The position numbers and the translations under genes are program-made. Shown here piece by piece: positions 21,219 to 33,700 of a stretch of DNA of 49,800 nt (position 1 is the first letter of the stretch; each line of letters begins with the position of its first letter). Location of the stretch: assembly GCA_038093515.1 (NCBI GenBank), contig JBBPSI010000183.1, positions 1 through 49,800 of the forward strand, given 5' to 3'. The notes below the pieces were generated by a model. The model saw only the letters and a program-made list of their open reading frames with translations, was not told the DNA's origin and made no database searches. Source of the DNA: Butyriboletus loyo. Its lineage: Eukaryota; Basidiomycota; Agaricomycetes; Boletales; Boletaceae.

Positions 21219-23297
21219 TCATGACTTCTTGCAAGTCATCACAAACGTCTCGCAGGTCCACGTGCCTTTGAGGGTCCCCGACCCACGTGAGCCGAAAAGC
21301 TCACTGATAGGGGGCTGAGCAACGTTGGTCATGTCAACGTACGTCGTCGTCAAGAATACCTTGAGGAATCCGGAGTCGGTCTCTCCTCCTGGGGGGAGGT
21401 AGAACTCGATGGAGTCTGTGCCGAACCCTCCGTATCCGAGTGTGAACAACGACGGCCTATCGTCTCCTTTGTTCCGTTTGAGAGGCGCAAGCATTGTGGG
21501 CGATGGTGGAATATACCAAGACTATGGGCGACGCCATTAACGAGGGACGAGGGACAAGGTTAGTCAGGCTGATTCAATGCAAGGTATAAAGCAAACACAC
21601 CTGAACGCTGTAGTCCGAGGGGTCGAAATAGAAAAAATAGGGAAACAGGTCGACCTCGGAAACGTTTTCCAAGGTAAGACAGTACCGCGAGTCAAGATCA
21701 GTGACTATCGCTTCTTTCACGTCAACACCCGAATACGACGCGCGAGGAACTTCCAGGAGGTCATCACCGACAGGACTGGACTCGGTTCCGATGACTCCGA
21801 CGCGGTTCAGCCGCATCTTCACTTTTCCAGAAAAGCTGGCTGCGGCACCGTCTGAACGATACAGGTAAGAATTGAAGTTTGCGACTGCGTCAAGCATGTT
21901 TATCACTCGTCTGACATCTGCATCAAAACAAACGAAGCGGTTCGAGTACGCGCGAATCAGCGGGTCAAAGCGTTCGAGCTTCCATTTTTCAGAATCGATT
22001 TGATATAAAGCAGCCTCTGCTGGTTCGTCCGCAGGGATGACAGTAACATGAGTGCCTAAGGGATGAAGGGAAGAGTGCACCCTTAGTGTGGGGTGATGCC
22101 ATCGCGACACGGTGGCTCTCGCGTCGGTAATGTCATTAAGGCTCCCCTCGAGCATGGTGTCAAAAGCGCGAACCTTCTTCGCCTTGAGGACGGACGTCTG
22201 GGTAGAAGACATGACGGTAAACTCTGTGCCCTCGACGATGCCATGGATACTGCCCGCTGAGACATGTAGTCTATTTCTCTTCTTTGAGACCTTGAACGTC
22301 GTTACCCCGTCGCGAAGCGTGTTAACACTAAAGAGAAGCCGGTCCTTGTTCGTTCCTTCGCACTGGGGGTGCTGATCCTTCCGTTTTAGGTCCAACATCT
22401 CGAACAACTTGACGTAGCTAGTGTCATGGAGACTGTGAGCGCGCAAGCATTCTATCAGCGCAGCCGTGAACAGGCCGCTTGACGCGTCCTTTGCATGAGG
22501 GTCTTCCAACGCGTGCTCGCCTGGACGACATGCAGCAAGGAGGACGTGAGATTCCATAGCTCTGTATTGAAAGCCTGTTTGTGCCAAAGTTTTTGCTGCG
22601 CGAGCGCAAGGTTCCGGGACGGATGACCAAATATCTCGATCAAGATCTGCAGGCGGACTCGGACCAGCAGGCGGCGGGATATACCTAGCGCGTAGAGTCT
22701 TTTCCGCTCGCGCAAGACCACCTGAGTGACAGCAGTCGAAGATGGCAACCTAGAAGAGCCATCCTCGATGAAGGGCACTGAATTTTAACAAGAGAGGGAT
22801 AGACATACGATGTTGTCACCCTTCTCAAAGGCAAGGTTGCGCATGAGCGCATCCATCCTGCGATCAGAGATACCCCAGATTTCCTCTCCGTCGTCTCCGT
22901 CTGTATAGACGTCGTAGGGGCAGAGGGTCTCGATCTTGTTGTCCTCCGTCACCCATCCCGGAGGAGCGTCCACTTGACTACCATGACCCGCGAAAAAGAA
23001 AACGATCGCGTCGTCCCGTTGGATGTCCGCATTTCTGACAAGAAATTGGTCGAATCGTCTCAATATCTCTCCTTGACTCGCTTCTTCGTTTGCGAGAAAC
23101 GTGATCTGCGATGAAGGCACGCCGAGCACGCCGGTCAGAAAGCGCACGAATCGGTGTCCGTCGTTTTTGCACCCCGTGAGATGTTGGAATTCTGGGGACT
23201 TGTATTCGTCGATCGCAACCACGAGAGCGAATATGCGTGGCGCCGTTGATGCTGGCACCTCGAGACCATCGATATTGTCGATGCTGTTCACGATCAT
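21219..23297 (-). CDS. Caspase-fold peptidase (metacaspase-like, C14) with C-terminal extension
   Basis: Clan CD cysteine peptidase of 646 residues. The p20 core starts with FALVVAIDEYKSPEFQHLTGCKND; the catalytic His is in FFFAGHGSQ (His105) and the Cys in FDCCHSGG (Cys170, the one before His). Metacaspases normally cut after Arg or Lys and take part in stress and cell death; this Agaricomycete subfamily is poorly studied. About 370 residues follow the catalytic core, ending in a beta-rich region (GYGGFGTDSIEFYLPPGGETDSGFLKVFLTTTYVD). There is no N-terminal proline-rich or zinc-finger prodomain. Exons on the minus strand: 23297-22809, 22749-21601, 21521-21219, all phase 0. The start is the first ATG of the conserved frame; a short upstream exon cannot be excluded. 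Confidence 0.92.
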
Positions 23298-24095
23298 TCG
23301 TCATCTGGACATGCGTAAAACGGTGCGGGGAGCTCAACTGACCCGGTCTCTGTGTCGATCATCATGGATCTGCACAGATATCGATATCGAAACGTCAATG
23401 ACACCTTCGACGACGGAGTTGGATTACTAGAGTCACTCCACTGCTCGTCTGGTGTCGACGTCACTGTCAAGTCTCGGAATAGGGATGAGTTACTTGTAGA
23501 GGCTTGTATGGCTGCCAGCGGTTTTTGTTGCCTGTCAGTCAGTTCCGAGTCAGCCCAGAATCAGCAAGATCGACATCCTTCAACCCGAGGGGTTCCATAC
23601 AGCTTATTGAGGAAACATTACCGCATTCGCTGGCCCGGTTGTCACTGTTCAAGTCATACATGGAACACTCAAGGACAAGACGGTGGGTAGGACGCCGAAT
23701 GGTTGCCGAATACTACAATTGAGCGTTGAACGTGGAGCTCTGGTGACGCACGCAGCCTCGCCGTGCTGTAGAGACATCACTGTGCGATCGTGGTCGTTGC
23801 TGTATAGCGCACCGGCCCCCGTGCTGTATGTACTATACCAATGCGACGCCGACGTCTTCAATTGACACTGTCAGAACAAAAGGGGACTTGATGAATCACG
23901 CAGGGTGCCTTGTCACTAGGCTGTAACGACTTCGCACGTAGGGCAGTGTACATACAGCAACCTAGGTTCGGACGTGACAGGTTTTCGTGGGTGCACAGGT
24001 TATCGACACGATATGGACACGTACATTACAATTTCAAACCACACCATCGACTCCCAAGTCATACACGCCATCCAAGAACGCAATACAGCTCTCCA
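23298..24095. other. Intergenic, 0.8 kb
   Basis: Holds the promoter of the caspase-fold gene and the 3' flank of the S9 peptidase gene. Plus-strand ORFs here (for example 23352-23690) lack family features and begin inside the promoter region. Nothing else is visible. Confidence 0.45.
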
Positions 24096-26420
24096 CTACA
24101 ATAAGTGCTTTACATACCAATCATGCTCGAGTACCAGCGCATCCTTGATGTTGTCCGCTTGGTGGAAGTGATGACCCTCTCCAGTGTAAAACTTGTGGTC
24201 AACAGGCACCGAAGGCGCATCCTTGGCGATCTCGTCCAGGAAGCGTTGGGCCACCTCAACGGGAACAACGCCGTCGGCTTTACCGTGCAGCATCTACGGA
24301 AACAATAACGATGAGGTCGACACGCACAGCCGAGGCCAGAAATGAAAGGCACAATGCGTCACGTACGAGCAACGGCACACTAAAGTTCACCTGTCCAGTA
24401 TTTGGATTGACGATGTTCTTGATTGGGTTCCGTGAGTCCCAGGCCTCATCGTCTGGAAGGCTGCCAAAGAGCGTGTACATGTACTGGGACTCGAACTTTT
24501 CAATGATTTTGGTGAGGTATGTGGGATCGGCGACACCCCCGAACGCGGAGCAAGCGGCCTTGTAGTATTTCGGGTTCGGGGCAAAAGTCAACGAGGAGAG
24601 CGTGGTGTAGCCGCCTGCAGAACCACCCCGGATGGCCACACGCTTCTCGTCGATGAAGGAATACGGCGCAGCAGACAGAATCGTGGCTGCTTCCTCGCAG
24701 TCCGCGACGTCGTAAATCCCCCAGTTACCGTTGAGAAGCTCGCTGGGAGTGGTCAGCTCAATTAGAATCATGGGAAGGTTTGTGTGGCATCCTTACATAT
24801 ACTCTCGACCGTATCCAGAGGATCCACGATAGTTGACGTCTAACCTGTCAGCAGGCCGTCAGACAGCATGCTCACAGGTATGTCTCCCACGCTGTACTTA
24901 CCAAGCGAACCCACGACTGGTGTAGAACATCTTAGCCCAGTTTAACGCTTGAGGCTCCAGTCCAGTAGGGCCTCCGTGCACGCCAACGATACAAGGCGGC
25001 TTTTCCCCGGGGATACTTGATCCGGAATAGTCTGGATTGTAGGGACCGTAGTAGACGACGTAAATCGTATGCCCATCAGACGCCTCCAGTGGTTTTGGGT
25101 CAGGTGTTGAAATGTACTTGTCCAATGGCGAAGGCTCCGCGCTGGGCTTGAGAACTTCAAACTTCGCAGTGTATGAACCGGACGAGCCAGAAATTGTCCC
25201 CAAGATAACTCCCCCTGGTGACGAGCTCTTAATCCCTGTGAAGACGAATGTATTCGCGTCCAAAGGACGGAGGTGCTGAGCGACTGCAAAGTCAAAGTCC
25301 ATAATCTGAACAGGCTCGCTGGACCCCGCGAGGTCAATGACGAATAGGATGTTCTTCCCACCCTCGAACGCGGTGAATGCACCGTATTTGCCACCATCCA
25401 AGATTGCGTAGGGGTACAGCCCGAGCCACCATGCCGGTTCGGCAAAGTCCTGTTCTCGCGGTGCCTTCAAGACGGGTTTCGACTGCTGCGTCTCCGTGTC
25501 GAATATGAACGGATTCTGGAACTGGTTGACCCCATCCGATGTATACAAAAGGGTGGTGTCGTTAATCCAGGCGGGGAACGTCGCCGATACCTTCCCCTTT
25601 TTACCCGCGACGGACACACGGTCCGAGATACCAATGTCGTCCCCGCTGGTGGCAACATCGGCAACGTAGATTATGCCACCTTCCCATGGCATATCGGGCA
25701 GAAACCATTCCTGCCAGGCGATCTTGGTTCCGGAGGGATTGAACATCGGAGTGGCATAGAAATCCGCACCGTGGGTGAGAATACCCACAGTGGCCTTCTT
25801 GGTATCGACGACGCAGAGCGTATTGACGACATTTTCTGGGGTCTTTCCAGTGGGGTCGTCGGTATGATCTTCCCGTATCGTAACCAATAAGTGGGTCTCC
25901 TTGGGATGGACCGCAAAGTTGGCATATCTCCACTTGGGGTTTACTGTCGACAACAAATATTGAGCAAGCATGTAATGAGTGGAAGGTGAGGGCATTCGTA
26001 CCAGGAGTGACTCGTCGAACGACCACTGGGTCTTCCGTAAGGTTGATGGCGTAGATGCTATTGTCAGGATTGGAAGTATCCCCGGAGTCGTTTGAGAAGT
26101 AGATGGTGCCATCATAAACGATTGCAGGGGCGCCTCCGTAATCATGTACAAAGTCTCTCGCGCTGTACGGCGACGGCAGGACATCCTCGTTGGTACATGT
26201 ATCAACGATGACACAGCGACCGCTATCCTTAGGCCGTTCCTCAAGATGATAAACGACGTGCGTGATAGGATCAACCAGCACATCGTCAAACACGATATTC
26301 TGTTATGATCGTAATCTTTCGACGTTCAGGGCAAGGACCGAGGGCACGTACATCAGATATGACGGTGTCAGAGGTGATGAGTGAGTCCCATGTTCCATAT
26401 GGCGCCGTCTTTTCGGACAT
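24096..26420 (-). CDS. S9 (prolyl oligopeptidase family) dipeptidyl/acylaminoacyl peptidase
   Basis: A serine peptidase of 676 residues that probably trims peptides or removes N-acyl amino acids in the cytosol; no signal peptide is seen. An N-terminal beta-propeller (WRYANFAVHPKETHLLVTIRED, DFYATPMFNPSGTKIAWQEW, YTSDGVNQFQNPFIFD) is followed by the alpha/beta hydrolase part (CIVGVHGGPTG, FAWLDVNYRGSSGYGREY). The triad is Ser527 in RGGSAGG, Asp618 in HGKADGVVP and His652 in GEGHHFH. Exons on the minus strand: 26420-26352, 26299-26002, 25943-24902, 24844-24797, 24742-24367, 24293-24096; the phases agree. The first exon (MSEKTAPYGTWDSLITSDTVISD) is typical of this family. Decayed relatives lie directly upstream (26880-27867). 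Confidence 0.93.
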
Positions 26421-26879
26421 GTTTGCTTGTAAACTGAGAGTGGTGGTGAAAGAGCTGGTTGAGAGACGAGTTCAGAGATTTTTATACTGCGCCTGAGGTG
26501 ATGATGATGAAAAGACCTCTATAGAATGGGAACCCGAGGCACCCGATTTACAACGGCATGAATTGAGGTCTACTCCATTAAGAAACTGTGAAGGCCGCTT
26601 GATACTGTAATAGAAGATTGCTGCGCCCGTGCTAGAAGCATGTTGAGTTGTTCGGTTCCTCGCTCTGAAGTGTAGAATGATCAGTGACAACAGGCTTCCG
26701 GCATGCTGCAATAGAGTCGCCAAGCGATAACGTTAAAATACCGTCTTTGCGGTCTGGCAGTGGGCCCGAACACATCCGTCCCCTAAGTTCGTTGACTCAT
26801 CCTACAATTTTGTGCTCCGTTTTCGCACTCGGCAAACTACCAGCTGTAGTGCTGGTCCCCTGACTTCTCTACCGAACCG

Positions 26880-27300
26880 AGCTCTATTAGATGTACAAGC
26901 TCTTCGGCAGTTTTCCGGAAGCATGACCAGCAAGTGTACACGATGCAGAGTCCGATAGATGACGTGTCCAACCCGGAGACGGGAAAGTCGAATGCCAGCA
27001 GCGCCTGCGCTGGTAGGAATTGGTGTGCCTGTGCAGGTGGAACAACAGCGTCCTCTTCGGCTTCCGAGCCAGCTACGCACGAAAGAAGAGTAACGTGACA
27101 CCGAGACTTCAGTCTCGCTCGACATGTTTCCATACCAAAGCTTAACCGTAGACAAGATTGCGGAGGTACCAGAGGAGAATATTGAATTGAAGTTTTACAC
27201 TGGTGAGGATCATCGCTGTCACCTCGCGCCCACGATCAAGGGCTCGCCCGGCGATCAAGACCGTCTGCATGGTCTGTGCCAGATCTCCGGGGACTACTAC
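26880..27300 (+). pseudogene. S9 peptidase relic, C-terminal part
   Basis: Broken plus-strand frames match the end of the neighbouring S9 gene in order: MYKLFGSFPEA (compare MYTLFGSLPDDEA), then SPIDDVSNPETGK (compare NPIKNIVNPNTGQ), then LKFYTGEDHRCHLAPTIKGS (compare HKFYTGEGHHFHQADNIKDA). Frameshifts and stops separate the pieces, and the second catalytic-region motif (DGVVP) is lost. It faces the opposite way from the intact gene, so it is not a simple tandem copy. Confidence 0.7.
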
Positions 27301-27599
27301 CAGTGGCCTTTGTTCGGGATGCGCAAGCACCTGTCCAGCTCACGGCACGAAACGGAATCGGTTCAAGTTCCGGCTTTTCTCACTAAACGAACATGTGATT
27401 AGTACGTACTCCATACTGCTTACCACGACAGCTCTAATTCGATTCTTCCAATGGCGAGAGTGCTCTTCCTGACAGGGAGAAGTCCCTATTTCTGACTAAA
27501 ATCAACACTTCAAGTTAGCAGGGGTGGCAAGCTTTGGAATACTTTGTATTCGGGGCGATCATCAACGAGGCGAAGATGGCGCACCCGCCAGCAAAGCCA

Positions 27600-27867
27600 C
27601 ACCAGATTGCCAGCTGATATCTAACTTGCCAATGCGTCACCAGGCTGCAAGATTTGGAAGGTTACATCCGAAACGCGAATTACCAAGCGAAACCTCGGCC
27701 AACGCAGTAGAACATCATGAATGCCCACGATCAAGGTGACTTTTCCCCGAGGATACTAAACCCAAAATAGTGCTGCGGCAACTTACGGTCGAGATGCCGG
27801 TGTCAGAGGTGACGGGCGACTCCCATCGTCCATATGGCTCCGTGGAGTTGCTGAAAATGCTGGACAT
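27600..27867 (-). pseudogene. S9 peptidase relic, first exon plus a fused middle fragment
   Basis: At 27867-27787 a minus-strand ORF (FSNSTEPYGRWESPVTSDTGIS) matches the first exon of the intact S9 gene and is followed by GTAAGT. Directly after it comes sequence matching the far-downstream block around GEKPPCIVGVHGG and FYTSRGFAW (here FYCVGRGFAW at about 27690-27720), still followed by a donor-like GTAA, then an LDIS remnant (compare LDVN). The propeller-coding part is missing, so this is an internally deleted copy. Confidence 0.68.
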
Positions 27868-28326
27868 GCTGGATTGAAGACTAGGAATCGTTGTGAAATC
27901 GCTGAATGAAGGGACGTGACCAAACACTCTTGCTTGTAGCCGCGGTAGTTGCGACGAAAGCGCTTCATGCAACTATGGAAGGCACCGAAATATAGCTCAA
28001 TGACGGGAACCAAAGTTGAGAGCAAAGCTTTTCAGGTTCCAATCAGCTGTAGAATTTAACACGGTTTTACGAGACAGGGTCATACTTTGGATGGAAGCTT
28101 GGAGCAAGTTCGAATCAAGGCTTCCCCAAGGCTTCTTGGTAATAGAAGACAAGACACGCACCAGAAGCATATGGGGTTTGATTCGTGGCTCTGAATGGTA
28201 AAAATAGTCAGTAACAATAAGCATGGAAAGGGCTCATCGGGATTCATAGTATTCTCAGGTGTCCGCATAGAAGGATAGACAAATGGGTGAATACCAGTGT
28301 ACGTACCCCGTACAAGTGATGGATAG
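27868..28326. other. Intergenic, 0.46 kb
   Basis: The part next to 27867 resembles the upstream region of the intact S9 gene and probably belongs to the same duplication. I see no other gene or repeat. Confidence 0.4.
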
Positions 28327-29451
28327 TTACTGAAATGTAGAGTTCAGGAATTGGAGAAGGTCCTCTCTGTTTGCATCCATCTCCAAGTCCCTCGAATCCT
28401 TGTGGACCTTCAGTTTGATCTGGCGAGATGATTAACTCCAACGATCAAGTCCATCAATCATGAAAACGACACCTTCTTGCCTGTCAAAACGCTACGTTTC
28501 TCATCCTTGTCCCTCTTCTTCTCGTTGTCTTTGTGTCGCCTTTTCCTATCGTGGTCCTTTTCCTTGTGTTTTGACTTGCGCCGTTCCCTCTCACGGCTGC
28601 GCGAGCGCGGTCGTGAGTGGTGGCCAATGCGGCTCCGTTCGTATGAGGGAGAACATGACCTCGACTTATGGCGCTTCGCGGGGCGCTGGGAGTCGGTCGA
28701 GGCAGATGAACCTGAGGAGGAAGGGCTACCACTGCGACGGCCTCTGGGGGTCTATGAGGTGGCCATGTCATACAGACACCTTTTGAGGTCAGCTATCCGA
28801 TGCCCTTGGGATTTTCACAAGACGTACGACACTGCGACCTCTGCTCCGACTTGGCGCCACTGATTCCCCGCGCCCACGACGATCGTCCCGCTCCTGAGTA
28901 CAGCTCTAGCAACAAATACCAAGGCACGGTCGTGAAAGTGAACTGACCTTTTTTCGGACCTCGCCGTGTTTGTGAGAGTGGTGGGGACTGCGCGACCTAG
29001 AACGCTTGCGGTCCCGGCGCCCGTGTCCATCCTTGTCTCTTTCATGTCGATGGTTGCTGCCCGCAGGAGAGCGAGACCTGCTATCTCCCCTGACCCGTGC
29101 TAATCGCGACAATTCCACGGATGTTGCATTTTTGTGTGTGTGTTTCGTACAGGTAGTAAGCCGCCCAAAACGACCACGCATGTTGCAATTGAACGTTGGG
29201 GCGACCAGGAGAGTGGCCCGAGATGAGTTGCGGGAATACTACAGATGGAGAAATGGCCCTCACCCTTGGGTCTATGATAACGGTGGTTGGAACGCTCGTC
29301 TGGCGAATGCTCGGGCATGGCGAACTGTGATGATGATGGTTTCCATTCAAAATTTGCGTGGAAGCGTGACTCATTGCTTTGCACAGCCACACGCTGCCAG
29401 GGCTCGGACCAGCACTCAAGCAAAACGTAGTACAAGTTCTTTGTGCTCCAT
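28327..29451 (-). CDS. RS-rich nuclear protein, probably splicing related
   Basis: I rebuilt a 244-residue protein that does not appear as one ORF. Minus-strand exons: 29451-29434, 29393-29264, 29099-28948, 28905-28831, 28751-28473, 28407-28327. The N-terminal part (ESRFHANFEWKP, FAMPEHSPDERSNHRYHRPK) is followed by Arg-Ser and Arg/Lys-rich sequence (GDSRSRSPAG, RKRSRSRSPHHSHKH, RPRSRSRERERRK, KHKEKDHDRKRRHKDNEKK) and a short terminal helix with DANREDLLQFLNSTF, preceded by KRSVLTGKK. I believe the KRSVLTGKK and ANRxxLLQFLNS signatures are conserved in fungal RS proteins of unknown name. Such composition fits nuclear speckle or spliceosome proteins. The 164-nt intron 29263-29100 could hide one more small exon, and the 18-nt first exon is tentative. 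Confidence 0.65.
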
Positions 29452-29787
29452 GGTCGGTGTACTATAACAACGCAATCATACGCTCTCTAACGTGGCACTT
29501 GGTCGGTCAACTAGGGGTACACAGCCGTAACGACTCGTCCTAGTACGACCTGGGGAATCAGTGCATGTGGGTACCAACACCTTCGACTTTGTATGTGTCC
29601 CGCTATGTATCTATACCTGTGAAAACAAACATACCGCAGTAGATACAATCCGTAGATTAGACTTGCAAGGTAGACGTATTGCTCAGGTGGAATATGCAGG
29701 GTCGTCGATACTCTGGATGGTATGCGTCACGCAGAACAAATTCCTAGAGATAAACCTCCCATCTGTCCCATCCTCACATGAATAACA
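29452..29787. other. Intergenic, 0.34 kb
   Basis: Lies between the start of the RS protein gene and the 3' end of the P-loop kinase gene, both on the minus strand. Nothing recognisable is seen in it. The true 3' end of the kinase gene could extend into it. Confidence 0.4.
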
Positions 29788-30526
29788 TCAAAATGATACA
29801 CCTGATACATACTCACTGTCCTCGTCGTTATTCTCCGCCCGCCAAACGGCCTCGTCCATATCCTTTGCGACGCCCGTCTGTACGTGCCGTTTGACCAAGC
29901 GCGTCTTTGCCCGCGCGGGGTCAATCTGGACCCACCATCGTTCGTCCATTAATGCAGCCGCTTGGCGCCAGGGGTCGATGTCGAGCATGGTATATAACCC
30001 TTCGATGACGACGATCCGGTGGGCGGGTTTGATGACGACCGCGTCGGGCGTTGGGTCTTTAAGCGCGTGATCGAAGGAAGGGGCGTAGATGACCGCAGGA
30101 GGAGGATGCACATGATCGATCGTGGGTGCGATTGGGTAGCGCAAACGAGCGACAAAATCAACGTATGCGAATGCGTCGAACGTCCAGTGGATCCCGCGAC
30201 GGTCGTGTGCGAGTTTGGGATCGTCCATGGCGTCGAGTTGGGCACGGGTGAGGTGCCAGCCATCAAGCCCGACGAGGATCGCTTGGGGCTCGGAGTTGGC
30301 TGGGGATGAATGGGAAAGGAGTGCGTTGACTTTGCGGACGAGACGGGTGGCGAAGGTGGTTTTCCCGGATGCAGGGACGCCCGCGATGGCGATCAAGAGA
30401 CGACGCGCTGTGTCGGGGATGCTGGAGAGTGTCACTCAGCCAGAAGTTTTTGCAGACGGTCCGTGGCACTCACGCGCTGAGCTTGTCGACGATGAACTGG
30501 GCATGTTCGACGTCGTCGTCGTCCAT
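29788..30526 (-). CDS. P-loop kinase, uridine kinase/phosphoribulokinase-like (YFH7-like)
   Basis: A small ATP-dependent kinase of 228 residues. The Walker A motif is AGVPASGKTT (about 31-40). Other family blocks are ILVGLDGWHLTRAQLDAMDDP (substrate-binding Asp), HDRRGIHWTFDAFAYVDFV, APSFDHALKDPTPDAV and the Walker B-like HRIVVIEGLYTMLD. The substrate is not known; fungal members are annotated only as P-loop nucleoside triphosphate hydrolases. Exons on the minus strand: 30526-30474 and 30421-29788. The last residues after AENNDEDS look random, and a GTGAGT lies there (near 29815), so a further 3' exon is likely and the C-terminus given here is provisional. Confidence 0.85.
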
Positions 30527-30712
30527 GCTGACGAGTCGCTGGACAGGATCATCATCGACTCGGCGCGAGCCCTTGCTGTAAAGTAGTCGTGGGAGGCTGT
30601 ACTTGTTTTTAATCTTCAACCATCGTCACGTTCACTGCCCACCGCAGCTAGGACATTCCATTTTTTTTGTGCTATACCCGGGTCCAGTCTTCAGACTACA
30701 TATTGTTGGTCA

Positions 30713-33700
30713 ATGGCGAAAGGCGAGTTTCAGGATGGAGGTACGCTGACACGGTATGCTTGGACCTGGTGTCCTCGTGGCATTCGATCCGAGAACGACA
30801 CTAACCTGCTTGCGCAGCGCCAATCCAAACACCATCCAGGACAAAGTGCTCTTTGGTTATCAGGGTTGGTGAGTGCTTTGGCATCCGAGGTTTAACATCA
30901 ACCCATGCAAGGATTCATCTCAAAATCCGGTCGTTTCCACAGGTTCACGTGTGCCGGGGATGGCGAGCCCCTTGATCCAGGTGCGTTCCTTTTCATTTGC
31001 CTATGGATCCCTCCTATTCCTCTCTCATTACATCCTGGTGGACAGGTCACCATGGCTGGCTCCACTGGCTCAACTTCCCCATCCCTAGCGGTGGCCGTCC
31101 CAACACCGATCTCTGGCCCGACACTTCCGATTATGATACTTCTGAACTCTATCCCGTACCCGGTCTCACAACACCTTGCGGCGACCCTGTCTACCTCTTC
31201 TCTTCCCGCCACCCTAAGACTGTGCAGCGGCATTTTCATTGGATGGCCTTGCATGGCGTGGACGGTGCTTTTTTGCAGCGGTTCGCGGGTCAGTGCGAGA
31301 TTAAGGCGGGGAATCATGGCATCCGCAATTTGAGGGATGAAATCGGGGATAGAGTGCGAGAAGCTGCTGAGGCTGAGGGTCGTGTGTTTGCCATCATGTA
31401 CGTTTTTGGGTTTTTGCCCCCTTCTTTCATTCGCCACTGCCTCTGGGGTGCTGATCCCTGTCGCCGTGTGGGTTAGGTACGACGTCACGGGTGTATCACC
31501 AGACAAGATTCAGAATATTCTAGAGCAAGACTGGATACATCTCCTTCACGACCAGCGCATCCTCGACAGTCCCAATTACCTACATGAGCAAGGTAGACCT
31601 GTCGTCGCATTGTGGGGTGTGTCTTTGAGCCATGGAGGACTACATGTGTAATCGGTATCTAACTGACACACGTTCCAGGCTTTGGTTTGAATGGACGTAA
31701 TCATACACCGGAGCTCGTACGTGCGATCACCGAGTTTTTCCGGTCGTCTACCCCTAGTGGGGTGTATCTCATAGCGGGTACCCCGGGACACTGGCGAACG
31801 TCGTCTTCCGATGCGGATCGGAATCCAGGGTTCATACAGGTATGGACCGAATGCTTCGATGCTATTAGTCCGTGGACAGTCGGGCGGTACGGAAATGAAG
31901 AAGAGGCGGACCGGTGGGGCGAAGAACGCGTCAAGGCGGATGCCGACTACCTGCAGAAGCTAGAAGAAGAAGGCGGGCGAAAGATAGATTATATTCCCGT
32001 TGTGCTACCTGGGGGAAGTGTCAGTCCATATATCCTTGTTTTCACGATTCATTCGTATTGATGAATACCGGGTACTCTAGGGATTCAACCTTTCGGAGGG
32101 GAAATGGGGTATGAACGATATACGTCGAAATGGGGGTCGGTTTTTGTGGCGACAAATATACAATGCGCGGCGTGCAGGGGTGCGTACGATCTACGGCGCG
32201 ATGTGGGACGAGTGCGTGTTCTTTTCTCATTATTGACCCAAGACGATATCTCAGAGGACACGCTCCCAGATACGACGAAGGCACCGCGTTCATGCCCGTC
32301 GTGTCCTATTCATCTCAGCTACCGGTTCACCCCTCGTTCCGATTCATAGCACTCGACGTTGACGGACACGATCTCCCGTCTGATTGGTACATGCGCATCG
32401 CTGGGTTTGCAGCTGAGGCGTTCCATGGCGAACGCACCCTGCTCGACTCGTTTCCCTATAAAGAGTTGCAAGACTATTGGAGCACGAGGCCGCGACGCGT
32501 GGGCGTGGGTGACGCTGAGGAACGCAAAAGGCAGGTCGACGTTGACGAAGTCACACGTGCATTTAGAGAATGGGAGGTCTCGGAGGGCAGTGTGGGTATA
32601 GCAAACGATGCGCCCCCACCGTACAGTTTGGAGGATAGAGCAGCACAACAAGGGTTGCGGCAACGGCAGCAGCAAACACCTGGAGAGGCAAGTGGGGGTG
32701 GGCGGACTAGCAGGCCACCGGTTCGCCAGCACACGCGCCCTTCTTCGAGTCATCATTCTTCATTGTCGGCTGCTGCGTACACCGCGGCGGTCCCGTTGGC
32801 AGCAGCAACTGTAGCGCATACGTTGTCCGCTGGAAGCGCGAGCGCCGCGCCGAGACATACCCCATCTGCCCTTCGACCCTCTGTAAACATGTTGTCCCAT
32901 CCTTCGTTATCGACAATGTCGTACCATCCCCCGCCTATTCCGCAACGTCCAGCACCCCCGCCGCGTTCGCCTTCTGGTACTGCTTCGCTCACCCAGGGGT
33001 CATATGATCTCGGTTGGCAGCATACACATGGGCATGGGCATTCACCCGAGCCGAGCGTTGCGGTGCATCATGGTGCGAACCATCCACAACACTCGGGACA
33101 CGTTTCTCCCCATGGATACGCTGCCTTCCCCATTCCGAGTCCCGACCCAGGTATGGCGTTTCCTTCTGCGTTGGGTCACCGTCCAGTCCCCGTCGAGTAC
33201 GGGCGGGGACGGTCCAAGTCTAGGTTCAGGTCCAAGTCCCGTTCCCGTTCCCGTTCTCGGTCGCGTTCGTCCTCGGGGTCCCATAAAAAGAAAAAGAAAA
33301 AGAGACGGTCGCCTGTACGCCATCCTTCGCAGGGGCATTTGGTGCATCATGCGTCGGCCCACATCCACCATGCGCACAGTCACAATCAAGTAGTTCACAC
33401 ACACGGGCACGGGCATAGTTTGTCGCCTGTTGGGTCGTCGCATACTCATCCTTTCCCTGGCGCGGGGGAGGGTCCGGGGTCATACTACGTGCGTTCAGAG
33501 AGTGGTATGTCACATGGGATGCATGCGCCGCTACACTCGAATCCGGTCGGATATGATGGACGTCACGGTGTCGGATCGGGACACGCACATGGTCACCAGC
33601 AGCACCAGGCGGGGTATAATGCGGCGGGGTATGGGTATGGGTATGGACAAGGGGGGTACGATGAGATGGGGTCGTCTTCGCACTCGCACTCGTACCAACA

